From Ganoderma boninense (taxonomy: Eukaryota; Basidiomycota; Agaricomycetes; Polyporales; Polyporaceae), in assembly GCA_002900995.3 (NCBI GenBank), contig CM035305.1, positions 3,456,467 to 3,520,466 on the forward strand: 64,000 nucleotides of DNA, written 5' to 3'. The notes beneath the pieces were generated by a model. That model searched no databases. It saw only the letters and a list, made by a program, of their open reading frames with translations, and was not told the origin of the DNA. Both the position numbers and the translations under genes were made by a program. Positions 1-15,203 of the stretch are shown here, one piece after another; positions within the stretch are counted from its first letter, which is position 1; the number at the start of each line of letters is the position of its first letter.

Positions 1-3000
1 TACTAGCTGGTGCTGGTTTTTGACCTGTCAACGACCAGAGATCTTCTGTGTGTACCTTGGATCCGCAGAACGACTGGGACGAAGATGTAAATCTGTCAAG
101 CATGCATTTTGCAGACGTCCGGAAGCAATTCACTCGACCGGCTAAGTTGTGGGTCCATGTTGACATCGATGGCGATGGACGGCGATGGGCGGCGGCGACC
201 GCGCCGCAGCCGCGTTAGCGTGAACATGTCACTACTCACCGTCTTCTGCACTCTGCGCATAGCCCTATAGGCTCGCTTCGTCTTTCTCGTCAAGTAGCGG
301 GGGACCGGCTGCGGCGTCGGGGAGCCCGAAGCACTGCGTGGCGGCGCCCATCATTGAAAACGTGCTCGAGTCCCAAGACTTGCGCAGGCCGTGTTGACAA
401 CCCGTCATTAAGACCGAGTTATGGCTGAGCAGGTCGAGGGCTGTGCCGATCTCGGGGACGCAATGCATATATTACAGGTCTCCTGTACTGCAGATGTTGC
501 GGGAGAGTCTTGATATCTTTTACTCCAGGTCCGCATTGAGAGGCAGTGCGAAGGCTAGGACCAAGACGACGGCTTGCACTGCGTAGAATCCTAACACGTC
601 GAGGCTGATGGCACCGTTTGTCAAACAGAGGTGAGCGAACCCAGCCCTTTGGCAGTGGTTGTACATTGATTTACGATGATGCGCTTCTTAGAGACTTCGA
701 CTCGACCGTTGCAACCTGCGGCAACGGTGCATGTCAGGAACTGTTGGCCTTTTCTGCATGCTTGCCTTCTCTCACACAGTCTCCTCCGGATTGTCGGCGT
801 CTAGGTAGACAGCCATAACTGCCTCCGTAGCAGACGACGAACAGTGAGAAACATCGGCAACATTGCTGCGTGGAGACTGGGCAGTGCGCCGAACACGACT
901 GTATCGTCAAGTAAGTGAACATCTTGTTGCTCTCCTCACGACACACCCCCGGATCCTGACCGGGTCCTTCTCGAAGACAGCATTGTATCGGTGCGTATCC
1001 AGCACGCCAGCCGTGCGACCGAGGCCGGTTGTATTTCCCGGGAAGCCACAACTCGGAGCGGGCTCTAATAGGTGAACACAAACACCCTGGGGCCATGTTC
1101 GGAAACCCGATGCGCGTGAAGAGACCACAGAGTTCTGCGCCTCGAACGTGAGACGCAGGCGGTGCACTATCGGTCAGCAGGGCCGCTTCTCAACCGCTTC
1201 CAGCCAACCCTTGACAATGGCACGCATTGAACACGACGACTATGCCTGGTTGGGGTGAAGCTCCAGATCCACTGGGACCATACCGGTATGAATGGCGACG
1301 CGGGACGCGAGACACAAGTTGCGGTGGAAGCCCCTCCTCGCGGGCGAGGTGCTTTGCTCCGGTGTCTGCAGGCCCAGGTGCGTCAGGGTGCATTTTGCCG
1401 CTATTCATGTGGTAACGGACCGCTCGCTCACGGAATATCGGCGTCTGCAGGTATGAGCCCCCAGGCGAAAGGGGGAATGGGGCGACCAGGGCTGAGTGTA
1501 GCCTTCGCGTGGCAGGGTCGTATGACGGCTCGGTTGGACGAGGGGGCCTGCTTGCACCAGCGACAACGTACGTAACGGGGCGTGCGCCCGGCGGTGATAG
1601 AAGCTGCGCCTCGAGTCTGAGGAGCAGACGGAGTGTGAATGTGCCCAGGTAGGTTGAGGATGAACGCTGTCATGCGATCATCACGGGTGCAGCTTTGACC
1701 TCTGCTCATTCTGTATTCACCTATCATGCCGGATGGTGATGTCAAGGTTCATGTTGCGAGCGGTATTGCTCCCGCAAATAGGCATACGGGCGATGGCGGT
1801 GGACCGGTGTTGGTGGCAGCGAGCGAGACACGTCGGCGTTGAGTGCGTCGACGCCAGCCCCGGTGCCCGGATCTATTGCGACCTCAATAAACGCTAGGAA
1901 CCCGAGGAGGAGAAACTTCTGGGGCGTCTTATTCTGCAATGTATTCCCCACACAGAGGACGAGATACGGGTGAGGACGAGGGAAGACAGACCACACCAGG
2001 AATGTCTAAGATTGAGTGAGTTGAAAGCAAGTGGAAAGAGTGATGGTTCGGACTACCTTATCATGACGGATCACCCATGTTTTTGCGGCAGTATGTCGTA
2101 CAAATCATTTTTGCTGCATCATGATCAGATAAATAAACAGCAAACTGGCTACAACGTTAGCGGAAGATGGTCCAGAAAGTTCTGGGGTACTAGAGCGTAC
2201 TAGCCTGCACCAGGACGGAATACGACTGCCGTTAATATTCAACTACTACCTCATTGTACACCTGTCTTGTTGTCACAATCATAGAGATTGGGGGGGAAAT
2301 ATGGACCGGGCACGGAGAGATGATGGATGTCGATGGCGGTGGAAGGCGAGTGCTGGTCTGGACAGAGAAAGTGGAGGAACTGGGAGCACTGCCACGGGGG
2401 CACTGCGGACGTAATGCTACGTAATGGGAATGATGCAAGGCACTCAATCGGCCCGCGTGCCTCACTGCTTGGCGCCTGTGCTCTTGGCGACATCCATCAA
2501 CGGTCAGAGCACTCATCATCGTGAGCAACTGCGGAATCCTCGTCCCGAAAATCTTGATTGCTAAGACACCGTTAATTCAGACACACCCACTTTCAACCTC
2601 GCGCTCACTATTTATCCGCATATCTCGGCACGTTTCCTCCTCTGACGGCCGGTGAGCAACCCATGATCGCCACCCATTCGGTCAACCGTGGCCGCGAGCA
2701 CCGTATAAGTATATACTGTCTTACTCGTCTTGCCCGACTGCTTGCGGAGAAACATCAGGAACCATGTCAGCTCATAAACCATTTTCACGCGGCGGCTTAG
2801 ACCCGTGACTCCTTCTGTGATGGCCCAGGATCCCCGTCGGACTTGGAGCGAAGCTTACTTATGTACGTTGCTACGTCAGCCTCTCCCCTTGGGCCTTGGC
2901 TACACAGCATTGACAGCATGATGGACCTGGATAGGCTGGATTCGCGAATGGTAGCAAGCTTGTGGCGAGTCCAGGGCCAGCCTCCCACATTATGGGGTCC

Positions 3001-4874
3001 ATCCCTCTGCATCCGCGACGCTCTCCTGATGGTCACGTTTTGTACGTACCAGTACCAGGAATAAGCAAACAGTTGGCCAGTTCGTTGAACCTCAAGTCGT
3101 TGAACCTCAGGATCTCAACTTGGCCTCACATCCGGTGTGCCACCGTCCTCGGGAGATTTTTGATGACCAGTGTCGGCCTCGTCCAATTGATCTAGCTGAC
3201 CGGCGGTACTGCGGCGTGACCTCCGACCTGTGGATATGAGAAGTAAGTACGATTCTCAATGACACTGACAGACACAATGACACAGACCAGGCCCCAAGGC
3301 GTTCCAGTGGCGTTCCGTTGAGCATTTCCCGACGTCAATGGACTTCGTACCTTGCCGATTTCGATATTCCGCGATTGATACTGACTTTCCCGCTGCCGTC
3401 CTCAGGTTGTCTCTGATTTAGCCATAGGTTTTTGACAACGGTTCTGGGCCAAAGATTCTATCCGTCGGGCTGCTCGGCGAGTTGCTCATGGTGTGGACAG
3501 GCGAATTCTAGCAGTCGATGATCACATGCCCTTGAGGTTTTATTGCACTGCCTGACAGGTTTCCATCTGATCCAACGTGTTGAAGGAGAGTTGGACTGAG
3601 GTGCGCAATGTTGTTGTGATCTCGAAACCAGGTGTCCTTACTCATGGTGCATTGCTCCATTGTAATTGTAGAAATTGTAGGAGACAAACGTGGCGGTGCA
3701 GGGCAGCAATAAGCGTCACACGCGCGAGTGTGCTGCGAAGCTTTTAGAAGATGCAGGCATCTTCGACCGCAGCTGTCACGGCACTGCATCTCTAGGAAAG
3801 ACTGACGTATTCGATGTTTTTGGCTATTCTCATCGGGTAAGTATACCGGTGCTCCTCCATCTGCTGTATTCTCTTTGGAACTCGATGGATGGCTTTTTCT
3901 CGTCAGTCACTTGACGTGTGGGCTCATTGCTGCGGCGTGATAGGTCATAGCCACTTCGATGGCTTCCATGTGTCCATCTTGGTGTGCTGCGGACGTTTCG
4001 GGGCCGGCTGCTGATGTCAAGTTGCCGGCGGGTGGAGGTCAAAGACAGATGTCGAGGAAGCATCACGTCCTTGGCTGTGGCCGCCGGTTTGCACCTGGGT
4101 GTGCTGCGGCTGCACAGCGAGCTGCCATTTCAAGGCAGGGCATATTACATCCGGACCCCGGTCGGGCTGGTGGAGGTGTTGCGAGACGGCTTACGAAGGA
4201 GGGCGCGCGACCCAGTTCGTCCTAACTGGTGAGTGGTGTACATGTAACGATCCAAACTGTTTCCTTGCCCGCCTGGCTGACTCACTTCCCCGCTATACTC
4301 TGTTCTCGGGTCCTATCTTAGTCCAGACGCGCATTTCCAGATATCCCCCGTATTAACGAATTTTGGGCAGGGAGTTTGTATCGTAGTAATAGGTATCGCG
4401 CACTACGAGGGTAAGGTCGCATACGGCTTGCATCGGGTATGCTGAGTGCATGGCTGTCTCTCTCTGCCTTACTCATCCTGATCTTAAATTCTTGGCCCGA
4501 TATACTCTTGTTGAATACGCAGAACAGGTACGCGTGCAAACTAACAAAGTCACAAATTTGAAAATACTGATATCCTTGAAGTACATCACCCGACTCCTGT
4601 AGTCTGTTGTGGCAGCTACTGGTAGAGCGGTGGTTCGAATGGTCCAATGGAGCCAAATGGAGCGCACGGAAGGATCTCTTTGGCCGGCCGGCGTGGCGTC
4701 ATAGGCTGAGGCCGAGGACGTCCGCAGCATGGCTACTCTCGCCTTCCTAAAGCGGAAGCACTTCGTCAACGGTGATTCGCAGTGACGTCGTCTTCCGCGC
4801 GGCTCGGTCATACTTATACTTACTTATACCTCGTCTCGCCATGCCCGCCAGACAGTTCCCTCACAGCCTTAGCC
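1..4874. other. No confidently identified gene; scattered coding-like fragments
   Basis: I recognise no gene family here. All open frames are short. Some pieces look exon-like. On the minus strand, about 533-628 reads as a hydrophobic stretch ending in a stop, and 1742-1996 has a membrane-like segment (residues KFLLLGFLAFIEVAI). On the plus strand a frame at about 3673-3835 ends at a GTAAGT donor, and another at about 3951-4227 ends at a GTGAGT donor. They could be exons of a decayed or fast-evolving gene, but I could not chain them into one protein. A small tandem motif (gttgaacctca, twice) lies near 3086-3110. The last 100 bases before 4875 are presumably the catalase promoter. Confidence 0.4.
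4609..4645 (+). other. tRNA-like remnant (D-arm and T-arm motifs fused)
   Basis: The stretch holds a D-arm-like motif (cagctactggtagagc) followed almost at once by a B-box-like motif (ggttcgaatgg). There is no anticodon arm and no matching acceptor stem, so it is not a functional tRNA. It could be a decayed tRNA, the head of a tRNA-derived SINE, or chance. Confidence is low. Confidence 0.2.
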
Positions 4875-7659
4875 ATGATGTCTTCCACAGTCGGTGCCGT
4901 TAAAGAAGCATACATCGCCCTCACCGGCGAAACCGTCAAAGCCGCGGACCTTGCCAAGGACACCGTCGATCTTGGAAATCCTCCTAGCAAGGGAATGACC
5001 ACGGACCACGGAGTCTATGTATCAGACACGGACAACTGGTGTGTATCAATACTATATGCAGGTGGTGCAGTGACTGAACCCCGGGGTATGCGCTTAGGTT
5101 GAAGGCAGCCGATGGTCGTGGTTCGGGGCCGTCGCTTTTGGAGGACCAGGTACGATGATCGAAGTACTGCCTTTCCAGCTTCCTCAAACACGTTTCACAG
5201 ATTGCCAGGGAGAAGATCATGCGATTTGATCACGAACGAATTCCAGAGGTGAGCAAGAACATCTGGAATGAGCCTATGATCGGTCCTCGAACATGTCGTA
5301 GCGTGTGGTCCATGCCCGTGGTACGGGTGCCCACGGTTACTTCAAGGTATGCATTCATTCGTATTGCGAACGTTTATGTGCCGATATGCGTGCACACGCA
5401 GGTCTTTGACAATCGGGCCTCCAAATACACCTTCGCCCCTGTGTTAACCGATCCATCAAGGATCACCCCGACGTTTGTCCGTTTCAGTACGGTTCAATCA
5501 TCTAGAGGAGGGGCCGTGAGTACACCTCACAACCTCTAACCTTCAAGCTACGATCTCATGGTTCATCTCTATAGGATACTGTCCGTGACGTTCGTGGCTT
5601 CGCAACAAAGTTCTACACCGAAGAGGGCAATTGGGACATTGTTGGCTAACAACATCCCTGTCTTCTTTATTCAGGATGCCATCAAGTTCCCCGACGTCGT
5701 CCATGCCGTGAAACCGGAACCCCAGAATGAAGTTCCTCAGGGGCAATCGGCACATAACAACTTCTGGGATTTTGCCGGTTTGACTCCCGAAAGTGCGTCG
5801 CGTCTTTCCAGCTAAGGAACATCATATTCAGTCCTTCGTTCAGCTGCCCACATGGTGACCTGGATCATGTCCGACCGCGCCATACCTCGCTCGTTCCGCA
5901 TGATGCAAGGATTTGGAGTCAACACCTGTGAGACGGGCTTTTCTGTTCTGGGGGCGTTTCTTCTCATTCCCTCTGACAGTCACTCTGGTGAATGCACAAG
6001 GAAAGCGTTCCTTCGTCAAATTCCACTGGATTCCAGAGCTTGGCGTGCACAGTCTTTTGTGGGACGAGGCTCTCAAGATCAGCGGACAGGACCCTGGTAT
6101 GCTTCGAGGAGTTACAGTTGTTTTTCTTTAGCTGAGTGCAAGGCAGACTTCCACCGCAAGGATCTCGAGGAGGCGATTACCATAGGGGCGTATCCCAAGT
6201 GGCACTTTGGCATACAGGTGATCCCAGAGGAGAAGGAGAACGACTTCGAGTTCGACATCTTGGACGCGACGAAGCTCTGGCCGGAGAATCTCGTGCCCGT
6301 GGAAATCATTGGCGAGATGATCCTCAACCGCACCGTCAACGAGTTCTTCACAGAAGTCGAGCAGGTTGCATTCTGCACGGCGAATGTGGTCCCGGGCATC
6401 GGTTTCAGCGATGACCCCCTACTCCAGGGCCGAAACTTCTCTTACTTTGACACTCAGATCACCCGTCTGGGCGTGAACTGGCAGGAGATCCCTATCAACC
6501 GCCCAGTTTGTCCAGTCTTGAACCATCAGCGCGACGGGCAGAAGAGGCACAAGATCTCTAAGGGCGTGAACTATTGGCCAAACCGCTTCGAGCAGACAGG
6601 GCCAGTCCCCGCGAAGGAAGGAGGTTATGCCGAGTGAGTAACTTCGCCATCCATTCGTCGGGTCATAGCATAACGTCGCCTCCTCAGGTATCCGCAGAAG
6701 GTGGCCGGTATCAAGCAACGCGTACGTGGCGCTAAGTTCCAGGAGCATTTCAAGCAAGCGCAAATGTTCATCAACTCTCTGTCGGACGTCGAGAGAGCGC
6801 ACCTCGTTTCCGCTTACTCCTTCGAGCTAAGCCACTGCGACGATCCCACCGTGTACGAATCCTATACCAAGCTTCTCCAAAACATCGACTTCGACTTGGC
6901 GAAGCTAGTTGCGATCAATGTCGGAGGGCCTCTCCCAGACAAAGCCGTCCATCCCAATCCCGGCCACAAGGCCACTAGGATCTCCCAGTTCGACTTCGCG
7001 CCGAAGGAGCCGACGATCGCGTCTCGCAGAGTTGCTATCTTGGTCGCCGACGGCTTCAACCTGGGCGAGGTGGTGGCTATTCGCTCCCTGCTCGGGGCCG
7101 GCATGGCGACCACCTGGGTGGTGGGCCCGCGTCGCGGCCCCGTGTATCCAATGGGAGAGGAAGTTGAGAAAGGTGTGGGGTATAACGCGGACCACCACTG
7201 GGAGGGTCAGCGCAGCACGCTCTTCGACGCCATCATCATCCCAGGCGGTGCGAAGCATGCTCAGGCGCTCGCAGATAGCGGCCGATGTGTGCACTGGGTC
7301 CGAGAGGCGTTCGGCCACTGCAAGGCGATCGGCGCGCTCGGCGAAGGTGAGCTTACCTTCCTTGGTCTCGTTTGACACGCTTCCGCCGATGCTGACGACT
7401 CCGGTTAGGGGTCGTTTTCCTCCGCGAGGCCGTCAAGTTGCCCGGAATCCAATTCGCAGCCAACCTTAACAACGACAACGTTACGGCGTCGTACGGCGTT
7501 GTCACAGCTGGCCAGTACGACCTAGGGTCTGCAGCTGCGGACATATTCACCATCAAGGAGGGCGAAAAGGGCTTCATCTCCAACTTCGCGCACGAGCTGA
7601 GCAAGCATCGTTGCTACCAGCGCGAGCTCGATGGCCTGACCATCAAGGTTCCGTACTGA
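4875..7659 (+). CDS. Large-subunit catalase (clade 2) with C-terminal GATase1/DJ-1-like domain
   Basis: Decomposes hydrogen peroxide to water and oxygen using haem. The spliced reading gives a protein of roughly 720 residues, the length of large-subunit fungal catalases. Visible landmarks are the distal haem histidine in RVVHARG, the active-site region around GNWDIVGNN, the SAHNNFWDF core, and the proximal tyrosine region in RNFSYFDTQ. The C-terminal part (about 7000-7659) is the flavodoxin/DJ-1-like extension typical of this clade ([14 protein letters not shown]). The gene has several short introns, and the start at 4875 heads the conserved N-terminus; no secretion signal is evident. One oddity: the frame shifts by one extra base near 5647, between DIVG and NNIP, with no room for an intron. 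I read this as a sequence error because both sides are fully conserved. Confidence 0.93.
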
Positions 7660-8099
7660 GTACTGAGCGACGACTGTGGGATTTGAGTGCAGTAACCGTG
7701 GACCTGTGGAGCTCGCAATCTTGTGGCGTTGTACGATAGCAGACCGTTGTACTACTATTACACTGTATCCGTAGCGTTCGCGAATGTACGAATACTAGGA
7801 ATTTCTCCGACTATGTATTGCAAGAACGAGCAGTAAGAGCAAAAAGACAAAAGAAACTAGCCCACCGCGAGGGTCGAACTCGCAGCCTTCAGATCACCCG
7901 CTAGTAAGAGTCTGACGCTCTATCCGATTGAGCTAGGCGGGCGATGTGAAGTGTTCATTTTGTATATCTATGATTGAGTTTTCACACGGCATTTAGCATC
8001 GCTGCGCGACTCCAACGCTCGTCATCGCAGGGTCAGGCTCCACACACGCACAACAAGTTACCGACACCTGTTGCGCTCCAAGCTGGTAAAAATTCGAAT
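7660..8099. other. Intergenic: catalase 3' flank, tRNA-Lys, and 5' flank of the Emi1-like gene
   Basis: Apart from the tRNA on the minus strand, the interval holds the presumed catalase 3' untranslated region and a short leader for the gene at 8100. An in-frame ATG exists at 7974, so a longer N-terminus for the next gene cannot be excluded. Confidence 0.6.
7859..7942 (-). tRNA. tRNA-Lys(CUU) with a 10-nt intron
   Basis: Read on the minus strand it folds as a full cloverleaf. The 7-bp acceptor stem is GCCCGCC/GGTGGGC with one G-U pair, the anticodon stem is TCAGA/TCTGA around loop CTCTTAA (anticodon CTT), the T-stem is GCGAG/CTCGC, and the discriminator base is T. A 10-nt intron (CTAGCGGGTG) interrupts the loop right after position 37, the canonical eukaryotic intron site. 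T-runs follow the 3' end, as expected for a Pol III terminator. It is base-for-base identical, intron included, to the copy at 22566. Confidence 0.96.
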
Positions 8100-8628
8100 A
8101 TGACGGCCGATAGTGAGCCCAATGCGGAGCTCATCAAACAAGAAGAGGACCGTTTGCAGAAACTCCATCCTACGCCGGAAGACGTGCCAGGATGCATGAA
8201 GCTCTTCGATGACTTCTTGCTCTGCAATGGTTCGTGCTTCCTGCTCAATCTACTGTAGTAGCGGTAGACTAACCACGCAATGCGCTACGGGCAGTCATCA
8301 GCTCACAGGCGCGGTCGCTATACCGCTATGGCGAGATGGCGACGTGCTCGCCGAAACTGGAGGAGCTTCAAGTTCTGCATGAGCCTCAAGGGCATGCACC
8401 CTGAGGAGAAGCGCGACGTGTGGATCCGGCGGCGTGCCGAGTGGTGGGCGCGCCGGCGGGCACACAAGAGCAGCGAGGACGTCTGGGACGTCAGGACGTG
8501 GGTGTTGCTTGCGTGGTGCGCTGCCCTGAATGTGGAAGCTGACGATGTTGCTTGCTAGTGAGCCGCTGCAGAACTTCCCGCCGAGGAAGTTTGACCCGGT
8601 GGTTCAGACGTCTCGGACTATCGAGTAA
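8100..8628 (+). CDS. Emi1-like twin CX9C protein (DUF3128 family)
   Basis: The short protein carries two cysteine pairs with nine residues between them: CMKLFDDFLLC at the end of exon 1 and C-SPKLEE(F)KF-C in exon 2. Twin CX9C proteins are usually imported into the mitochondrial intermembrane space through Mia40; yeast Emi1, needed for early meiotic gene induction, belongs to this group. Exons are about 8100-8229, 8295-8497 and 8559-8628, with introns starting GTTCGT and GTGGGT. Exon 3 supplies the tail EPLQNFPPRKFDPVVQ. Exon 2 needs one base skipped near 8366 to pass from the CSPKLEE frame to the KFCMSLKGMHPEEKR frame. Both halves are strongly family-like, so I infer an insertion error rather than a pseudogene. 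Confidence 0.82.
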
Positions 8629-8921
8629 TACCGAATGGCGTCATCCCAGCCCTAGCTACTTTCACCGCCATTCATACATGCAGACTGTGGACATGCCGAC
8701 GACCACCATTCAGTCCTGCAGTGACGTGGCATCCTTTGCAGACGACGTGTAATATTACATTACGCATGAGGCTAATACAGATACATGACACACTACAACA
8801 TGATGAGATAGCAGATCCAAAACAAAGACCCAAGCGGCAAGGACCCTAGGAAACCTCAAACGCCGACACTAAATAAAACCCATGTTGTCAACCTCCGCGC
8901 AGTCAATCATCACATGGAGAC

Positions 8922-11660
<2,739 letters not shown>

Positions 11661-11907
11661 GGCGGCAAGACGGAGGGCTGAGGAGGGGCTGAGTGCTGAG
11701 GAGCAGGAAGACAAGGCCAAGCAGCGCGACTTGGACGACGCGACTCACGCTCTGAGCCACAAATGAGGTTTAGGGCAGGCTCGTTCGCGTCGCCGGCATT
11801 TCCGCAGGCACGTGTCGTCATCCATCCGCATACCTGGGCGCTTACCCACACACCCTCCAAGATCCTGGAAAGCAGCCTCGGCCGCGGACTGCTCGATACT
11901 GACGACC

Positions 11908-13182
11908 ATGGCCTCGATGGACACCGATGAACTGCCTGTTGTCCTGCCATCCACCACCACGTCCGGCCTCTCCCTCTCCCTGTGTGTCCATCCACTCCTC
12001 GTCCCGCAGTGGTCCAGCCATTGACGCGTAATCCTCAGGCACCCCCTCCCCATCCTTAATATCTCCGAACACCTTACCCGACTAAGGCTGCAGACCAAGA
12101 CTCAGCTCCCTTTCGGTACGTCACATACTGTCTTATGGCTGTGCCGCGGCTGATGTGCGTCCCTAGTCCTCGGAGCCCTCCTTGGTACCCAAAATGGCCG
12201 AGATGTCGAGATTGTGAACAGCTTCGAACTTGCCATCGAACCCGATGGGGTCACTGTTCGACCAAGGCTTCCTCGTCACTCGCAAAGAGCAATGTGCGTG
12301 TTCTCGCCTTCTGGATGCACCAGTTTGAAAGGCGACTGACGCATCATGCCGTAGACAAGCAAGTCTTCCCTTCGCTTGAGTTCATCGGTGGTATACCGTG
12401 GCGGAACGTCCTTCATCACGGCACATCGCCCTCCATGAGCAGGTGAGGTCCTAGAAGCTTCACTAGCATGTGTTTGTGCTCATTCCTTGCGCAGTTTACG
12501 ACCTTACAGTTCGACGCCACTCCTCCTGATCATGCAGCCTTCAACAGTATTCGCCGCAGCTTCAGACGCCTCTGGCCAATCATTGCCGCTCAAGGCCTTC
12601 GAACCTACTATCGAGATTCGGGATCGCAAGTCCCGCTCAGTATTCATTGAGGCCACCTACTCCGTAGAGACGGGTGAGGCAGAACGCATTGCAGTAGATT
12701 GGACCGCAAAGGGCGGGGAAGGAGGCACCAGCTGTGAGTGCTCAATCTCGGATACATCCAGTCTTTGAATCAGATACTTAACGTGGGACAGTGGAGTCGC
12801 ATCTGGCAACACAGCGTGCAGCCGTGAAGATGCTCCACGACCGTATCGTGCTTCTCACGCGATACGTGGCGGAGGTCATCGAAGGTCAGCTCCCTGCCAC
12901 TCCTGCTAGAAGCTTCTCCCTGATCATAAAAATCAATCATATCGGTAGGTTCGGCGAAAAAGGACCATGCTACCCTCCGCGCGCTTTCAGCCCTCATCGC
13001 ATCGCTACCCGCAAGCGAAAACAAGGGCTTCCGCGAAGAGTTCGACACCGAGTACGAGGACGTCCAGCTCACCGCCTACCTCGCGACTCTCACCAAGTCG
13101 TCCAACATCCTGAACGAGGTACGCCTTGGTTGCAGCACCCCATTCTATTGTTTATAATCTTGTGCTCCGCAGCTCGTTGACA
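11908..13182 (+). CDS. CSN6: COP9 signalosome subunit 6 (CSN6), 3' end lost in assembly gap
   Basis: CSN6 is an MPN-domain subunit without catalytic JAMM residues. It pairs with CSN5 in the complex that removes NEDD8 from cullins. Family matches in order are HPLPILNISEHLTRL, GALLGTQNGRDVEIVNSFEL, TRKEQYKQVFPSLEFIG, a TPLLLI strand, YSVETGEAERIAVDW, and the C-terminal helices AAVKMLHDRIVLL and YLATLTKSSNILNELV. The reading stops at the N-run, so the last few dozen residues are missing. Single-base frame changes are needed near 12250 (one extra), 12388 (one missing) and 12504 (one extra). All fall in conserved blocks with unambiguous neighbouring splice sites, and they sit just before the gap, so I infer poor sequence quality. 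Confidence 0.85.
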
Positions 13183-13282
13183 NNNNNNNNNNNNNNNNNN
13201 NNNNNNNNNNNNNNNNNNNNNNNNNNNNNNNNNNNNNNNNNNNNNNNNNNNNNNNNNNNNNNNNNNNNNNNNNNNNNNNNNN
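13183..13282. other. Assembly gap (100 N)
   Basis: Exactly 100 undetermined bases, a common placeholder for a gap of unknown size. The real gap must be larger: it hides the end of CSN6, the CSN6-SAC1 intergenic region, and most of the N-terminal half of SAC1. Confidence 0.99.
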
Positions 13283-14877
13283 ACAAACCTGACGTACAGA
13301 TTATGGAGCTCCAGGATACCGTCAGTGCCGCTCGTGGTTGTCCGTTGGTCAGAATGGTGACGCTGAAGGGGAACATAGGTCGACGCATTGCGTGCTCACC
13401 TGCAGGAGAACGTCAGCCTGTATGGCGGACAGACTCTCGTCAATTTGGTGAACCAGAAGGGCCACGAGAAGCCTGTTAAAGAAGCCTTTGAGAAGTACAT
13501 GGCAGAGGTACGTTGAGGTTATTTTGTTGCCGGTGGGCCGACTGACCATCTTCGTAGTCAAATGTGCCCAGGACCAGATACGAGTATTTTGACTTCCACA
13601 GCGAGTGCAGCAAAATGCGGTGGGATCGTATCAGCGTCCTCCTTGGGAAACTGGAGGAAGAACTGATCCAGAATGGGTAGGTGGACATTCACGACGAGAC
13701 AGATATTCGGTGGTGAAACAGTGTTGGCAGATACTTCCATCTCGCCTCCAACAAACCGGAACCTGTCAAGCTGCAAACCGGTGTTATTCGATCGAACTGC
13801 ATGGATAACCTCGATCGTACCAATGTGGCGCAGTCCGCTATCGCCAAATGGATGTTGGAACGTCAACTGAAGGAGCTTCGGGTGATCCAAGAGAACGACT
13901 CTGTGGACAACTACGATGAGCTGACCCGGGACTTCCGCGAAAGTGCGTCCTCTTCCCTGTCGCTTTCTTACCATCGATTAACCTTTCACCCCGTTGTCGC
14001 CTTGGCGTTTTCGTTTTGCATGGCAGTGTGGACCGATCACGCGAACTTCATTTCGATTGCGTACTCCGGCACAGGGGCATTGAAGACCGACTTCACACGC
14101 ACGGGGAAGAGAACCCGACAGGGCCTGCTCGAAGATGGCTGGAACTCCGCGGTGCGATACCTCAAAAATAACTTCTTCGATGGTGCACGACAGGTGAGGT
14201 CACATCCTGATTCATGTCGCTTTTGGACGCTGGTGTGCTGAAGCAAGCCGCTCGCTTAGGACGCGTTCGACTTGATGACTGGAGCGTGGTGGCCGCGCCG
14301 CGGGTGGAACCCGGCAACTCTTGTGGTCGATCGTAGGCCGCTCATCATCCGCGCGGTGAGTCTTCTGGGCTGCACCGGCCATCGGAGACGGATACGCGTG
14401 CTCATTTCCTCTTTCACAACTGTTTCCAGCCGCCATACATGTTGTTCTTTGCTCTATTTATGACCTGTGCGGGCCTCACACTCCCTCGCACCTCAGGTGC
14501 GCTCGCCATCCCTCTTCTCATCTCCGCGAGGGCCCAGAGCTGACAACTTCCTTGGCTGGCTTGGTGCGCGCGCAGACTACTCGCTCTTCTATTACTTCCT
14601 GCTCTGGATCACACTCGTCGTCGTAGTCTCCACCGCGTTCATCTTCATTCACGGCATCGACTATGTCAACTGGCCGCGCCTGCTGCCCCCCACTGACATC
14701 ATCTACTATGAGGGCCCCGGCTTCCGTTCCGCGCACCATGGCAAAGGGCTTGCCCTTCCTGCCTTGGAGAAAGCGGCCTCGGCCGGTGTGAGTGAAAAGG
14801 AACATCGCCGCGCGAGGAGCAAGAAGCTCGACGAGATTGAGATGGGGTCCATTCCAGCCAAGGAACACTTTGATTGA
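13283..14877 (+). CDS. SAC1: Phosphoinositide phosphatase SAC1, 5'-truncated by the gap
   Basis: SAC1 removes the 4-phosphate from PI4P at the endoplasmic reticulum and Golgi. What remains begins at [10 protein letters not shown] and includes the catalytic P-loop CMDNLDRTN (the CX5R(T/S) signature) near 13799-13825, followed by [20 protein letters not shown] and the C-terminal pair of membrane segments (about [14 protein letters not shown] and [18 protein letters not shown]) with [11 protein letters not shown]. Introns are seen at 13321-13378, at about 13677-13730, and near 14500-14572 (joining PRTS to DYSLFYYF). The stop is at 14877. Roughly the first half of the Sac domain lies in the gap. 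No frame breaks are seen in the surviving part. Confidence 0.93.
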
Positions 14878-15203
14878 ACGGCGCCCCGCCGCCGATGCAG
14901 GGCCACTGGATGAGGCACATGGGTTTCGGAGGGAACATTGGTACATACAGCCTGATATTCTATGTATTTATGGTAATGCCTGCATGGGGGTCGTTCTCGA
15001 CAACTTGTCCTGGCTTTCACGCGTGCGATGGCCGCGGACCGGAGGCCCGGCCGTCGGTGAGCGCATGGACGACCGCCGGCCGATTTCCACGCCACAGCGG
15101 AGTGCCAAAGTCGAGCGTGACAACTCCGACGAGAGCTCCCGTGCGGAGATGACGCGCGCGCGAAGCCACAAATTTGCCCACCACCCTCCCCACACCAACC
15201 GCC
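14878..15203. other. Intergenic, SAC1 3' flank and NAP-family promoter
   Basis: No gene seen. It is a G+C-rich spacer between two co-directional genes. Confidence 0.6.

Noticed and set aside
8295..8500. Emi1-like gene as a pseudogene
   Set aside because: A single extra base separates two fully conserved halves, splice sites are intact, and similar one-base shifts occur in essential genes nearby, so sequence error is more likely.
12240..12510. Programmed frameshifting in CSN6
   Set aside because: Three shifts in both directions, no slippery motif or conserved structure, and a position next to an assembly gap.
13126..13479. Open frames crossing the N-run
   Set aside because: They are artefacts of translating undetermined bases; different genes lie on the two sides.
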